A stretch of DNA of 64,000 nucleotides from Virgisporangium ochraceum (GTDB taxonomy: Bacteria; Actinomycetota; Actinomycetes; Mycobacteriales; Micromonosporaceae): assembly GCF_016863655.1 (NCBI RefSeq), contig NZ_BOPH01000001.1, forward strand, positions 124,001 through 188,000, in the 5' to 3' direction. A program made the position numbers and the translations under genes. Positions 43,836-58,766 of this stretch are shown here, piece by piece; position 1 is the stretch's first letter, and every line of letters begins with the position of its first letter. The notes under the pieces are model-generated. The model was not told where the DNA came from. It saw nothing but the letters and a program-made list of their open reading frames with translations, and searched no databases.

Positions 43836-44639
43836 CGGCGGCGGCTCGAAGTCCGCCTTGTCGAGCCGGCCCAGCACCTTCGCGGCCAGCGACAGGGTCG
43901 GCTGGTGCGGCGAGATGCCGTCGAGCACCGAGTCGCGGGGCTTCTCCTCCTTCTTGATCCGCTCCCAGTTGGCGACGATGTCGTCGAGCCCGTCGACCTC
44001 GGCGCCGGCGAACACGTGCGGGTTGCGCCGGACCAGCTTCTCGACCAGGCCGCCGGCCACGTCGTCGACCGTCCAGCCCGCGCCGGCGCTCTCGGACAGG
44101 GCGCTGTGCAGCACGATCTGCAGCAGCACGTCGCCCAGTTCCTCGCGCAGCGCGCCGTGGTCGTCGGCGAGGATCGCGTCGTACGCCTCGTATGCCTCCT
44201 CGAGCAGGTACTTCGCGAGGCTGCGGTGGGTCTGCGACCGCTTCCACGGATCGCCGTCGGGCGCCACCAGCCGGGCCATCACCGCCACCGCGTCGAGCAG
44301 CCGGGCACCGGGCGGGTCCCAGGACCCGTACATCAGCTCCAGTTCGGCGCGGCCGGGCTCGCGCGCGATCCGCATGCCGAGCGATCGGGCGAAGTCCTCG
44401 TCGCCGTCGGCACCGGCCAGCCACACCGCCGTGCCGTGCTCGTCTGCGTCCCGGAGCAGCGCCTCGGCGTCCGGCCGCGCGTCGACGGTCACCGACACCC
44501 CGACGTGGCGCAACGCCGCGACCTGCCCGCCCTCGACGGCGGCCCGGACCGGAAAGGCCCGCACCAGGTCCCACGCCTCGGCGGTGAGCAGCCCCGCCGG
44601 CAACCGCGGCGAGGTGACGAGCAGGACGACGCGCGACAC
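43617..44639 (-). CDS. mazG: MazG nucleoside triphosphate pyrophosphohydrolase
   Basis: MazG hydrolyses NTPs, including oxidised or stress-related nucleotides, to NMP and PPi. The 340-residue protein has the all-alpha MazG domain with the metal motif KYLLEEAYEAYDAI plus EELGDVLLQIVLHSAL (the ExxE and ExxD ligands) and FVRRNPHVF-type and NWERIKKEEK segments. The N-terminal 110 residues form the variable methylase-like part seen in actinobacterial MazG. The last 30 or so residues (GGDDEDADDLDGGG) are acidic and overlap the EamA gene. GTG 44637-44639 starts five bases after the SurA-like stop. Confidence 0.93.
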   Translation of the reverse strand: MSRVVLLVTSPRLPAGLLTAEAWDLVRAFPVRAAVEGGQVAALRHVGVSVTVDARPDAEALLRDADEHGTAVWLAGADGDEDFARSLGMRIAREPGRAELELMYGSWDPPGARLLDAVAVMARLVAPDGDPWKRSQTHRSLAKYLLEEAYEAYDAILADDHGALREELGDVLLQIVLHSALSESAGAGWTVDDVAGGLVEKLVRRNPHVFAGAEVDGLDDIVANWERIKKEEKPRDSVLDGISPHQPTLSLAAKVLGRLDKADFEPPPLPTDTDLGGSLLRQVADAVRSGLDPEAALRVTVLDHMNRIRAAERAAQPQHEPGGDDEDADDLDGGGTLQVQ

Positions 44640-44644
44640 GGGGC

Positions 44645-45307
44645 TCAGAGCTGGTCGCTGACGCCGATGCCCTCGGCGAGCACCATCGGCACCCCCACGG
44701 ACCCGATCGACGCGGTGAGCGGCCGGTACCGCGGGTTGACCTCCAGGCCGATCTTCTTCGCCTGCTCGAGCAGGAGGGCACGCGCGCCGAGCACACCCGG
44801 CAGGCTCGAGTTCGCGCTGAGCTGCTGCTTCGCGTCTTCGAACGTGGTGGTGTCGGGGATCGACTGGCTGGTGATCAGCCCCTCGTAGATGTCCCGCAGG
44901 TCCCGCTCGGTCGGCTGCACCGGGCTGGACTTCTGGATCAGCGCGCCACCGGCGGCGTCGAGCTCGGCGATCGCCCGGGCCAGGTCGGAGTCGGCCGGCA
45001 GACCGGTCGACCGGGCCACCTCGTCGTACGCCGGCGCCGGCACGTCGATCGAGTTCGCCTTGGCCGCCTTCTCCGCCAGCTCGCTCAGCACGAGCGTGCT
45101 CACCACCAGCCCCCGGATCCCGGCCGGGTTGCGGTCCGGCGCCGACCGGCGGACCTCCTCGACCATCCCGTCGATGCGCTTTTCGGTGATCCGGACGTCA
45201 CCGACGTACGCGGCCGTGCCCGGCTGGGCCCGCCCGCACCCGGCGAACGCGAGCCCGGCGACGAGCACGAGCACAGCGAAGATGGTGGATCGACGCGGCG
45301 ATGGCAT
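44645..45307 (-). CDS. SurA N-terminal domain lipoprotein
   Basis: The 220-residue protein has a signal peptide (STIFAVLVLVAGLAFAGC) with a lipobox-like FAGC. The mature part matches the SurA N-terminal chaperone domain (VGDVRITEKRIDGMVEEVRR, LVVSTLVLSELAEKAAKANS) with no PPIase domain. It is probably a membrane-anchored foldase for exported proteins. The gene precedes mazG by 5 bp on the same strand, an arrangement that corresponds to the lipoprotein slot beside mazG in mycobacteria. Confidence 0.88.
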   Translation of the reverse strand: MPSPRRSTIFAVLVLVAGLAFAGCGRAQPGTAAYVGDVRITEKRIDGMVEEVRRSAPDRNPAGIRGLVVSTLVLSELAEKAAKANSIDVPAPAYDEVARSTGLPADSDLARAIAELDAAGGALIQKSSPVQPTERDLRDIYEGLITSQSIPDTTTFEDAKQQLSANSSLPGVLGARALLLEQAKKIGLEVNPRYRPLTASIGSVGVPMVLAEGIGVSDQL

Positions 45308-45340
45308 GGTGCCACCCTCTCACGCCCGATCTCGGCGCTT

Positions 45341-45895
45341 TTACGAAGGTCGGGTGATCGGGCCGCGGCCGGTCAGCCCGAGGATGCGGTCGAGCAGCGG
45401 CGCGTCGTCGGGCACCGCCACCGCCGGGCCGTACACCCCCATCTCGCGGCCCTGCTCGGCGGTCTTCGCGACCTCCTCGTGCACCGGCGCCAGCAGGGTG
45501 TCCGGCCAGGTCGGACGCTGCCCGGTGGCGACCGCCAGGTCCCAGCCGTGCACCACGACCTCCGCGAGCACCATGCCGCCGATCATCGGGGCGGGCAGCT
45601 CCATCGGGCCGCCCAGCCGGGTCGCGCCCTCCCAGGCCGACGGCTCGCTCCACGCCTCCTCCAGCGCGGCGAAGTGCGGCTCCAGGTCGGCGGGGTCCGC
45701 ACCGGACACCGGCACCGGTGTCACCTCCTCCTTGCCGGCCGCGGCGACCAACGCCGGTCCCCACTCCAGCAGGTGGTCGACGAGCTGCCGCACCGTCCAG
45801 TCCCGGCAGGGCGTCGGTGCGTCGAGGTCGTCGGGACGGATCCCGCGCACCACGGCGAGGGTCGGCGGAACGGCGAGCGCGATGAGTTCGTGCAT
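45341..45895 (-). CDS. TIGR03086-type DinB/mycothiol-dependent isomerase-fold protein
   Basis: The 184-residue protein is helical with the pattern of the TIGR03086 family, a relative of the mycothiol-dependent maleylpyruvate isomerase. It shows the conserved LDAPTPCRDWTVRQLVDHLLEW and VVVHGWDLAVATGQ segments; the histidines in these match the DinB-fold metal triad positions. The function is not assigned, and a mycothiol-linked thiol-transfer role is only an inference. ATG 45893-45895; long upstream frame not used. Confidence 0.85.
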   Translation of the reverse strand: MHELIALAVPPTLAVVRGIRPDDLDAPTPCRDWTVRQLVDHLLEWGPALVAAAGKEEVTPVPVSGADPADLEPHFAALEEAWSEPSAWEGATRLGGPMELPAPMIGGMVLAEVVVHGWDLAVATGQRPTWPDTLLAPVHEEVAKTAEQGREMGVYGPAVAVPDDAPLLDRILGLTGRGPITRPS

Positions 45896-45981
45896 GGCCG
45901 TGGACCGTACCGGCGCCTCGCGCACCCGGTCTTGAACAAACGCGACGACGGGACCGGCGCCGATCGATAGGCTTCGCGGCC

Positions 45982-46725
45982 GTGACCGAACCTCCCGCCC
46001 TGGGCGCCGGCGACCGGCTCGACTTCGCGAACCCGCTGTCCGCCGACCGGGCCGACCGGATGGTCGCCCGCCTCGCCGCCGCGCGCCCCTCGACGGTCGT
46101 CGACTACGGGTGCGGCTGGGGTGAGCTCCTGCTCCGCGTGCTCGACCGGTGCCCGCGGGCCCGCGGTACCGGCCTCGACGTGCACGGGCCCGACATCGAA
46201 CGCGCCCGGCGCGCCGCCCGCGACCGCGGGCTCGACGGGCGGGTCGAGTTCGTCGAGGGATCCGCGGCCGACCACCGGACACCGGCCGACGCGGTCATCA
46301 GCCTCGGCGCCTACCAGGCGTTCGGCACCACCGTCGAGGCGTTGGAGGCGCTGGCCGGGCGGGTCAAACCGGGCGGGCGGCTGCTGTTCGGCGCCGAGGT
46401 CTGGACCGTGCCGCCGAGCCCGGAGCGGTTGGCGCACATGTGGGCGGGCGCCTCCACCGACGACTGCGTCGACCTCGCGACGCTGGCCGACCAGGCCGTC
46501 GCGGCCGGCTTCCGGCTGCTGCGCGTCGAGACCGCGACCCTCGACGAGTGGGACGCGTTCGAGTTCGGGCTCACCGAGGACGTCGAGGAGTGGCTCCTCG
46601 CGAACCCGACCGGTCCCCACGCCGCGGGCCTGAGAAGCGAGCTCGACGGGATGCACCACCGGTACCTGCACGGCACCCGCGGCGTGCTCGGCCTCGCCTA
46701 CCTGACGCTCGGCCGACGCGGGTAG
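45982..46725 (+). CDS. SAM-dependent methyltransferase
   Basis: The 247-residue class I methyltransferase has motif I VVDYGCGWGELLLRVLDRCP, the acidic post-I segment GLDVHGPDIE, and motif III-like FVEGSAADHR with AVISLGAYQAFG. Target and product are unknown. The start is GTG 45982, divergent from the TIGR03086 gene. It overlaps the convergent AraC gene by 28 bp. Confidence 0.9.
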   Translation: MTEPPALGAGDRLDFANPLSADRADRMVARLAAARPSTVVDYGCGWGELLLRVLDRCPRARGTGLDVHGPDIERARRAARDRGLDGRVEFVEGSAADHRTPADAVISLGAYQAFGTTVEALEALAGRVKPGGRLLFGAEVWTVPPSPERLAHMWAGASTDDCVDLATLADQAVAAGFRLLRVETATLDEWDAFEFGLTEDVEEWLLANPTGPHAAGLRSELDGMHHRYLHGTRGVLGLAYLTLGRRG

Positions 46726-47456
46726 CGCTCGGCGTAGTACGTGGGCGGCTCGCCGACGAGCTTGGTGAAGTCGCGGGTCAGGTGGGCCTGGTCGGCGTAG
46801 CCGAGGTCGGCCGCCAGCACGGCCCAGTCGACGGCGCCGCCGGCGGCGAGGCGCTCGGTGATCTCGTGCAGGCGGTACCGGCGGATCACCCACTTCGGCG
46901 CGACGCCGACGTGGTCGCTGAACAGCCGCTGCAGCCCCCGGACCGACAGGCCGGCGTCGGCGGCCAACGCGTCGACGCGGGTCAGGTCGGGTGTGGTGGC
47001 GATCCGCTCGACCAGGTCCGCGGCCTGCCCGGTCGCCGGGTCGGGGCCGGGCAGCCGGTCCAGGAGGAACGCGTCGACGGTCTGCGCTGAAGGCACGGCG
47101 CCGTCGAAGACCGCGGCCGCCGGCAGCGTGCGGTCGGTGATGGTCGACACGGGACGCCCGAGGAACGGCCGGAAGCAGCCGGGCCGGAACGCCACCCCGA
47201 ACACCCGGCCCCGCCCCTCGAGCGTGCGGACCACGAAACCGCGCGACACGCCCCGCACGAGCGGCTCGCCGTTCAGGAACGACAGGTGCACCTGCGGGTA
47301 CGGCACGACCTTCTGCCGGAACGGCGGCTGCCCGCGCAGGTCCCACGAGACGGCCCAGTAGTGCGTGACGTACGGCGCGAGGTCGGCGGCCGGCTCGCCC
47401 TTCCAGTGGTGCTGGAACGTGGTCCAGGCGCCGCCGACCTCACGTTGGTCGCGCAT
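46698..47456 (-). CDS. AraC family transcriptional regulator
   Basis: The protein has 252 residues. The N-terminal 130 residues form a sensor domain like that in DUF6597 regulators (VTHYWAVSWDLRG, VHLSFLNGEP, VFGVAFRPGCFRPFLG). The C-terminal region is the two-helix-turn-helix AraC DNA-binding domain (VDALAADAGLSVRGLQRLFSDHVGVAPKWVIRRYRLHEI and WAVLAADLGYADQAHLTRDF). It lies 4 bp downstream of mfd on the same strand, so it may be read from the mfd promoter. The regulon is unknown. Confidence 0.92.
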   Translation of the reverse strand: MRDQREVGGAWTTFQHHWKGEPAADLAPYVTHYWAVSWDLRGQPPFRQKVVPYPQVHLSFLNGEPLVRGVSRGFVVRTLEGRGRVFGVAFRPGCFRPFLGRPVSTITDRTLPAAAVFDGAVPSAQTVDAFLLDRLPGPDPATGQAADLVERIATTPDLTRVDALAADAGLSVRGLQRLFSDHVGVAPKWVIRRYRLHEITERLAAGGAVDWAVLAADLGYADQAHLTRDFTKLVGEPPTYYAERYPRRPSVR

Positions 47457-47460
47457 CCGC

Positions 47461-51057
<3,597 letters not shown>

Positions 51058-51165
51058 TGGTGCATCCTCACGGCGCGATTCGACACAGCAGTGTGACCCC
51101 AGACCGGCGGAGCCGGGGGGTTCGATGCGTCAAGACTACCCGCCCCGGCCCGCTAGCCTGGCCTC

Positions 51166-52314
51166 GTGCGGGCGGCGGTGAGGCATCTGGTCGGCTTGAC
51201 GCTCGGTGCGTCGACCGGCGCGGCGACGCTCGGCTGCCTGGCGCTGGCCGGCCTCGTGATCGCGCCCGCCCTCGGCTGGCCGCGCTACCGCACCACCGCG
51301 TTGCGCCTGGTGAACGGCGGGGTGATCGGGCTCGCCCGGCTGGAGCAGTGGCGTCTCGGCCGCTTCCACGGCGACACCGAGGCGGCCGCCTACCGCGGCT
51401 ACGGCCGGGAACGCGCGCTCACCTACCTCGGCGTGCGCTGGCCGGTGGGCCTCCTCGGCGGCGCGATCCTGTTACTGACGGTCTACGGCGCCGGCACGGC
51501 GGTGGTGTTCGCGTGGGGCTGGGCGCGGGGCGAGGAGCCCGACGGGATCCCCTTCGAGTGGTGGGTGGTCGCCTACATCGGCACGTTCGGGCTGGTGCTG
51601 GCGTTCCTCGCGCTGCAGGGGCTGATCGGGGTGGTGCGGCTCGAACGCCGGCTCGCCCACCGCTTCCTCGGCCCCACCGACGCCGACGCGCTGCGCCGGC
51701 GCATCGAGGAACTCGCGACCAGCCGCGCCGAGGTGGTGCAGGCCGTCGACGCCGAGCGGCGGCGGATCGAGCGGGACCTCCACGACGGCGTGCAGCAGCG
51801 GCTGGTGGCCCTCGGGATGCTGCTCGGCCAGGCCCGGCGGCACCCGGCACGGTCGGCCGAGCTGGTGGAACAGGCCCACGAGGAGTCCCGGCAGATCCTC
51901 GACGACCTGCGCGAGGTCGCGTGGCGGGTGTACCCGACGGCGCTGGACAACCTCGGGCTGGAGGAGGCGCTGGCCCGGGTGGCCGAGCGGTCGCCGGTGC
52001 CGGTGACCGTCGAGTACCGGCTGACCGGGCGGCTGCCCGCGCCGGTCGAGGCGGCGGCGTACTTCGTGGTGTCGGAGGCGGTCACCAACGCGACGAAGCA
52101 TGCTGCGGCCAGCCGCATTTCCCTCGCGGTGACGACCGAGCAGGATGGCTTCGTGACGGTCACGATCACCGACGACGGCGCCGGTGGCGCCGACCCGGCC
52201 GGCAGCGGGCTCACCGGGCTGGCCCGGCGGGTCGCCGCGCTCGACGGACGGTTCGAGGTGCGCAGCCCCGCCGGCGGCCCCACGGTCGTGGAGGCGGAAC
52301 TGCCGTGCGGGTGA
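51166..52314 (+). CDS. Sensor histidine kinase (HisKA_3/NarL type)
   Basis: The 382-residue kinase has two to four membrane segments in residues 1-160. The HisKA_3 dimerisation/phosphoacceptor helix is ERRRIERDLHDGVQQRLVAL (His in DLHDG). The HATPase domain has the N box AVTNATKHA, the G1 box ITDDGAGGADPAGSG and the G2-like GLTGLARRVAALDG. The GTG at 51166 sits just after a TAGCCT-like -10, so translation may be leaderless. It pairs with the response regulator downstream, which overlaps it. Confidence 0.93.
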   Translation: MRAAVRHLVGLTLGASTGAATLGCLALAGLVIAPALGWPRYRTTALRLVNGGVIGLARLEQWRLGRFHGDTEAAAYRGYGRERALTYLGVRWPVGLLGGAILLLTVYGAGTAVVFAWGWARGEEPDGIPFEWWVVAYIGTFGLVLAFLALQGLIGVVRLERRLAHRFLGPTDADALRRRIEELATSRAEVVQAVDAERRRIERDLHDGVQQRLVALGMLLGQARRHPARSAELVEQAHEESRQILDDLREVAWRVYPTALDNLGLEEALARVAERSPVPVTVEYRLTGRLPAPVEAAAYFVVSEAVTNATKHAAASRISLAVTTEQDGFVTVTITDDGAGGADPAGSGLTGLARRVAALDGRFEVRSPAGGPTVVEAELPCG

Positions 52315-52949
52315 TCCTCGCCGAGGACTCGGCGCTGCTGCGTGACGGGCTGCGCCGCATGCTCACCGACGAGGGCTATCTCGTCGTCGCCGCGGTCGGC
52401 GACGGCGCCCAACTGCTCGACGCGGTGGCCGCTTCCGAGCCGGATCTCGTGGTCGTCGACGTGCGGATGCCGCCCACGCACACCGACGAGGGCATCCGGG
52501 CGGCACTGGAGATCCGGCGCCGCTGGCCCGCCGTCGGCGTGCTCGTGCTCTCCCAGTACGTGGAGCAGCGGTACGCCGTCGACCTGCTCATGGGCGACAA
52601 CGCGCGCGTGGGGTACCTGCTGAAGGACCGGGTCGCCGACGTCGGCGAGTTCCTGGAGGCGCTGGCCCGCGTCGGAGCCGGTGGCACCGCGTTCGACCCG
52701 GAGGTGGTGCGGCAACTCCTGCGCCGCACCACCCACACCGACCCGCTGAGCCGGCTCACCCCGCGCGAGCAGGACGTGCTCGCCGAGATGGCGCAGGGCC
52801 ACAACAACACGTCGATCGCCGCCCGGCTGCACGTCTCGCAGAGCGCGGTCGAGAAGCACGTCAAGGCGATCTTCGACAAGCTCGACCTGGCGCACTCCGA
52901 CGGCTACAGCCGCCGGGTGCTGGCCGTGCTGCGTTACCTGGGGTCGTGA
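52305..52949 (+). CDS. LuxR/NarL-family response regulator
   Basis: The 214-residue regulator has a receiver domain with acidic pocket AEDSALLRDG and phosphoacceptor Asp52 (LVVVDVRMPP). It lacks the usual K-P pair, with LLKDRVAD instead. The C-terminal LuxR HTH is LTPREQDVLAEMAQGHNNTSIAARLHVSQSAVEKHVKAIFDKL. The GTG at 52305 overlaps the kinase stop by 10 bp (GTG 52311 would overlap by 4), so expression is coupled. It faces the DedA gene, overlapping by 16 bp. Confidence 0.93.
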   Translation: MRVILAEDSALLRDGLRRMLTDEGYLVVAAVGDGAQLLDAVAASEPDLVVVDVRMPPTHTDEGIRAALEIRRRWPAVGVLVLSQYVEQRYAVDLLMGDNARVGYLLKDRVADVGEFLEALARVGAGGTAFDPEVVRQLLRRTTHTDPLSRLTPREQDVLAEMAQGHNNTSIAARLHVSQSAVEKHVKAIFDKLDLAHSDGYSRRVLAVLRYLGS

Positions 52950-53590
52950 ACCCTGGCCCGTCCCACCGCGCGCACCGGCTCCTCCTCGCCGCGGCGGTTC
53001 CGGCGGATACGGGTCACGACGAACCCGGCCGTGGCGACCGCGACCACCGCGAGAACGGCCTTCGAGTAGACGCCCACCGACTCCTCGATCACGTGCCAGT
53101 TCTCCCCCAGCACGTACCCGGCCAGCACGAACACGGTGTTCCAGATCGCGCTGCCCAGCGTGGTGTAGAGCACGAACACGCCGAACCGCATGCGCTCGAC
53201 GCCCGCCGGCACCGAGATGAGGCTGCGGAAGATCGGCACGAACCGGCCGAAGAACACGGCCTTCGTGCCGTGCCGGGCGAACCACGCCTCGGTGCGGTCG
53301 ACGTCGGACAGCTTCAGCAACGGCATGCGATCGACGATCCGCCGCAGCCGGTCGCGGCCGATGAGCGCGCCGATCCAGTAGAGGAGGACCGCGCCGACGA
53401 CCGAGCCGGCCGTGGTCCAGACGAGCGCCGCGGTGAGACTCAGCTCACCCCGGCTGGCGCTGAACCCGGCCAGCGGCAGGATCACCTCGCTCGGCAGCGG
53501 CGGAAACAGATTCTCGAGGGCGATGAGCAGCCCCGCGCCCGGCGCACCGAGCGTCTCCATGACCGACACGGCCCAGCCCGCGATATCCAT
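52934..53590 (-). CDS. DedA family membrane protein
   Basis: The protein has 218 residues with about five to six hydrophobic segments. Family features are ENLFPPLPSEVILPLAGF (the conserved E/P-rich re-entrant loop) and the arginine-bearing FFGRFVPIFRSLISVPAGVERM. DedA proteins are linked to lipid scrambling (undecaprenyl phosphate recycling) and to proton-dependent stress resistance. The C-terminus is a basic tail (TRIRRNRRGEEEPVR). ATG 53588-53590 gives the family start. It is convergent with the response regulator. Confidence 0.93.
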   Translation of the reverse strand: MDIAGWAVSVMETLGAPGAGLLIALENLFPPLPSEVILPLAGFSASRGELSLTAALVWTTAGSVVGAVLLYWIGALIGRDRLRRIVDRMPLLKLSDVDRTEAWFARHGTKAVFFGRFVPIFRSLISVPAGVERMRFGVFVLYTTLGSAIWNTVFVLAGYVLGENWHVIEESVGVYSKAVLAVVAVATAGFVVTRIRRNRRGEEEPVRAVGRARVHDPR

Positions 53591-53691
53591 ACCTGAACCG
53601 TAGAAATGGATCTTGCTCACCGGTATGCGGCGGCCCACCCACCTACCCTGCGGAAAACCACAGCCCGCCCCCGACCCCGGACGCCCCTTCC

Positions 53692-53771
53692 CCGCCGATC
53701 TTGCACCCGTGGCCGCTGTTATTTCGGGCTATGTCCGGCTTTATCAGGGGCCACAACTGCAAGATCGGCGG
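53692..53771. repeat. 80-nt interrupted palindrome
   Basis: CCGCCGATCTTGCA (53692-53705) and its exact complement (53758-53771) enclose a second pair, GTGGCC/GGCCAC (53709-53714 and 53749-53754), around an internal loop of 34 bases. It lies in the DedA/micropeptide intergenic region. It looks like an intergenic repeat element or sRNA-like hairpin. Confidence 0.75.
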
Positions 53772-53802
53772 CTCCGAGCGCGGGGCGCGGGGCGGGGGGC
53801 GG

Positions 53803-53928
53803 TTAGTCCGGGGGTTCCTGGGCGGCTTCCCTCGTGGTGTCGGCCTTGCGGTTGGGGTCGGCGGCTTCCTTCTCCGCCTCGGCCGCGCGGTTGGCGTCCG
53901 CCTCGCGCTTGGGCTGGTCTTCGGTCAT
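53803..53928 (-). CDS. Possible 41-residue disordered micropeptide
   Basis: A short frame with ATG at 53926-53928 encodes a highly charged, alanine-rich, low-complexity peptide (MTEDQPKREADANRAAEAEK...). There is no hydrophobic segment, so it is probably disordered or a helix. It has no clear ribosome site and could be chance, though such Ala/Glu/Lys peptides occur in this lineage. Its stop lies between the 80-nt palindrome and its own body. Confidence 0.35.
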   Translation of the reverse strand: MTEDQPKREADANRAAEAEKEAADPNRKADTTREAAQEPPD

Positions 53929-53957
53929 ACCGCGCGAATACCCCGGGCGGCCCGCGG

Positions 53958-54323
53958 TTAACGGGTCTGCATGAGGCCGATCTGGTGGCCATCGGGGTCG
54001 ACGAGGAACACCATCCACAGCTCACCGTCGACGTCGCGGTGGATTACGTGCGGCTCGTCGAGGAACGCCACACCCTCGCCGGTCAGGCGGCGGTACTCGG
54101 CGTCGAGGTCGTCCACCCGGAAGTAGAGGACGCACTTGCTGGCGAACTCGGGCGACTCGGGCGTGCCGAGGTACAGCCGCACGTCACCGGCCTGGAAGAA
54201 CGCCATCGGCTGGCCCGGCACCCGGAACAGGAACTTGATACCGAGCACGTCCCGGTAGAACGCGATCGACCGGTCTAGATCGCGGACGCTGATGTGCACC
54301 TGGCCCAGGGCTCCGACTGCCAT
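53958..54323 (-). CDS. VOC (glyoxalase/bleomycin resistance/dioxygenase) superfamily protein
   Basis: The 121-residue single-domain VOC protein has the two beta-alpha-beta-beta-beta units ([26 protein letters not shown] and [23 protein letters not shown]). Metal-ligand-like histidine and glutamate are in VHISVRDLD and [11 protein letters not shown]. The substrate is unknown. It is divergent from ppc with only 40 bp between the starts. ATG 54321-54323. Confidence 0.92.
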   Translation of the reverse strand: MAVGALGQVHISVRDLDRSIAFYRDVLGIKFLFRVPGQPMAFFQAGDVRLYLGTPESPEFASKCVLYFRVDDLDAEYRRLTGEGVAFLDEPHVIHRDVDGELWMVFLVDPDGHQIGLMQTR

Positions 54324-54363
54324 GGCGACATTATGTAACGAGGGCCCACTACTCTCAGACCAC

Positions 54364-57093
<2,730 letters not shown>

Positions 57094-57118
57094 GGCGGGC
57101 CTGACAGGATAGGCACTC

Positions 57119-58669
57119 ATGACCAACGGCTGGGTCCTGCCCGAGGGCGTACTGCGTGATGCTCCCGCCTACACGCCGCGTCCGCATGAGCTGGCCGACC
57201 TGGAGCTGATCCTGTCCGGCGCCTACGCGCCGCTCACCACGTTCCTCGGCCGCGCCGACGTCGCGTCGCTGGGACGCACCGGCCGGCTCGTCGACGGCAC
57301 GCCGTGGCCGGTGCCGGTGACGATCGAGGTGCCTCCCGGGATCGCCGAACAGCTCGACGTCGGCGACCCGCTGCGGCGCGTCCTCGTGCTCACCGACCCC
57401 GAGGGCGCGCCGGTCGCGGCCGTCGACGTCACGGAGAGCTGGCCCACCCGGGAGGGCACGGTCGGGGTCACCGGCCGCATCCGGCGCATCGGCGAGGGCG
57501 CGCAAGGTCCGTTCCGCCGGCTGCGGCGCGCGCCCGGCGAGGTGCGCGGCATCTTGCCGCCGGGCCGCGTGCTCGGCATCTTCGCCGACCGCCCGCTGCA
57601 CCGGCCGCAGCTGGCCCAGCTCGCCTACGCGGCCCGCACGCTCAACGGTCACCTGCTGGTGCTCATCCCCGTCGGGGGTCCCACCGCCGAGGGAATCTCG
57701 GCGGAGTCGCTGGTGCGGTGCATCCTCGCCGCACGCGACCGGATGCCGCCGGCCACCATCGTCGGCGTGCCCCTGTCGGCGCACGGAGACGAGATCCGCG
57801 ACGCGCTGCTGCGGGCCAAGGTGGCCGCCGCGTACGGGGTCACGCACCTGCTGGCCACCGGCGCGTCGATGATGTCGGGCGGCGGGCTGCGCGTCCTGGT
57901 CCCCCGGGAACTTGCCTACGACAGCCGCGACGGGCAGTGGCGCAGCCGCGACGACATCCCGCCCAAGCACCGGCGGCTGCCGTTGGCGCCGGCCGAGGTC
58001 GACGACCTGCTCGACCGCGGCGCGCCCCTGCCGGAATGGCACACGCCGCCGGCCGTGGCCCGCGAGATGGCCAAGGCGAGGCCGCCGCGCCGCCAGCGCG
58101 GGCTGGTGCTGTTCTTCACGGGTCTGTCCGGTTCGGGCAAGTCGACGATGGCCCGCGGTGTCGTGGAGACCCTCCTGGAGACCGGCGAACGCACGGTGAC
58201 CCTGATGGACGGCGACGTCGTCCGCCGGCACCTGTCGGCCGGCCTCGGCTTCTCCGCGATCGACCGCGACATCAACGTCCGGCGCATCGGCTGGGTGGCC
58301 GCCGAGGTGGCCCGCCACGGCGGCATGGCGGTGTGCTGCCCGATCGCCCCGTACGAGTCCGCCCGCCAGGCCGCCCGTGACTTCGCCCGCGCGGCCGGGG
58401 CCGGCTTCATCCTCGTGTGGGTGAACACCCCGCTGGCCGAGTGCGAACGCCGCGACCGCAAGGGTCTCTACGCCAAGGCCCGGGCCGGCCAGATCAAGGG
58501 CATGACCGGCATCGACGACCCGTACGAGATCCCGGCCACGCCAGACCTGACCATCGACACCACGGACCTGCCGGGCGGCGAGGCGATCGCCACCGTCCTG
58601 CGTTACCTGGGCGCGAACGGGTGGATCGACCCGCGCCAGGCGACCGAGAAGAAGGCACAGGCCTCTTAG
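57119..58669 (+). CDS. Degenerate ATP-sulfurylase-like domain fused to APS kinase
   Basis: The protein has 516 residues. Residues 1-300 follow ATP sulfurylase (PUA-like start, SGAYAPLTTFLGRADV), but the active-site QxRNPxHxxH is changed to F155-A-D-R-P-L-H-R-P-Q164. This loses the first Gln, the Asn and the second His, so sulfurylase activity is unlikely. Residues about 325-500 are a complete adenylylsulfate kinase: P-loop GLSGSGKST (K341), DGDVVRRHLSAGLGFSAIDRDINVRRIG and LVWVNTPLAECERRDRKGLY. It would convert APS to PAPS, given APS from elsewhere. ATG 57119 is 25 bp after ppc, so cotranscription is likely. Confidence 0.9.
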   Translation: MTNGWVLPEGVLRDAPAYTPRPHELADLELILSGAYAPLTTFLGRADVASLGRTGRLVDGTPWPVPVTIEVPPGIAEQLDVGDPLRRVLVLTDPEGAPVAAVDVTESWPTREGTVGVTGRIRRIGEGAQGPFRRLRRAPGEVRGILPPGRVLGIFADRPLHRPQLAQLAYAARTLNGHLLVLIPVGGPTAEGISAESLVRCILAARDRMPPATIVGVPLSAHGDEIRDALLRAKVAAAYGVTHLLATGASMMSGGGLRVLVPRELAYDSRDGQWRSRDDIPPKHRRLPLAPAEVDDLLDRGAPLPEWHTPPAVAREMAKARPPRRQRGLVLFFTGLSGSGKSTMARGVVETLLETGERTVTLMDGDVVRRHLSAGLGFSAIDRDINVRRIGWVAAEVARHGGMAVCCPIAPYESARQAARDFARAAGAGFILVWVNTPLAECERRDRKGLYAKARAGQIKGMTGIDDPYEIPATPDLTIDTTDLPGGEAIATVLRYLGANGWIDPRQATEKKAQAS

Positions 58670-58766
58670 GCCCCGGCCGCTTCAGGGGTGCGCCCCGGCC
58701 GGCCGCGCCGGGCTGGATCCAGTACGCTCGTACTGCTAACAGAATCCCCTGAGAGGAGCGCCCGGC

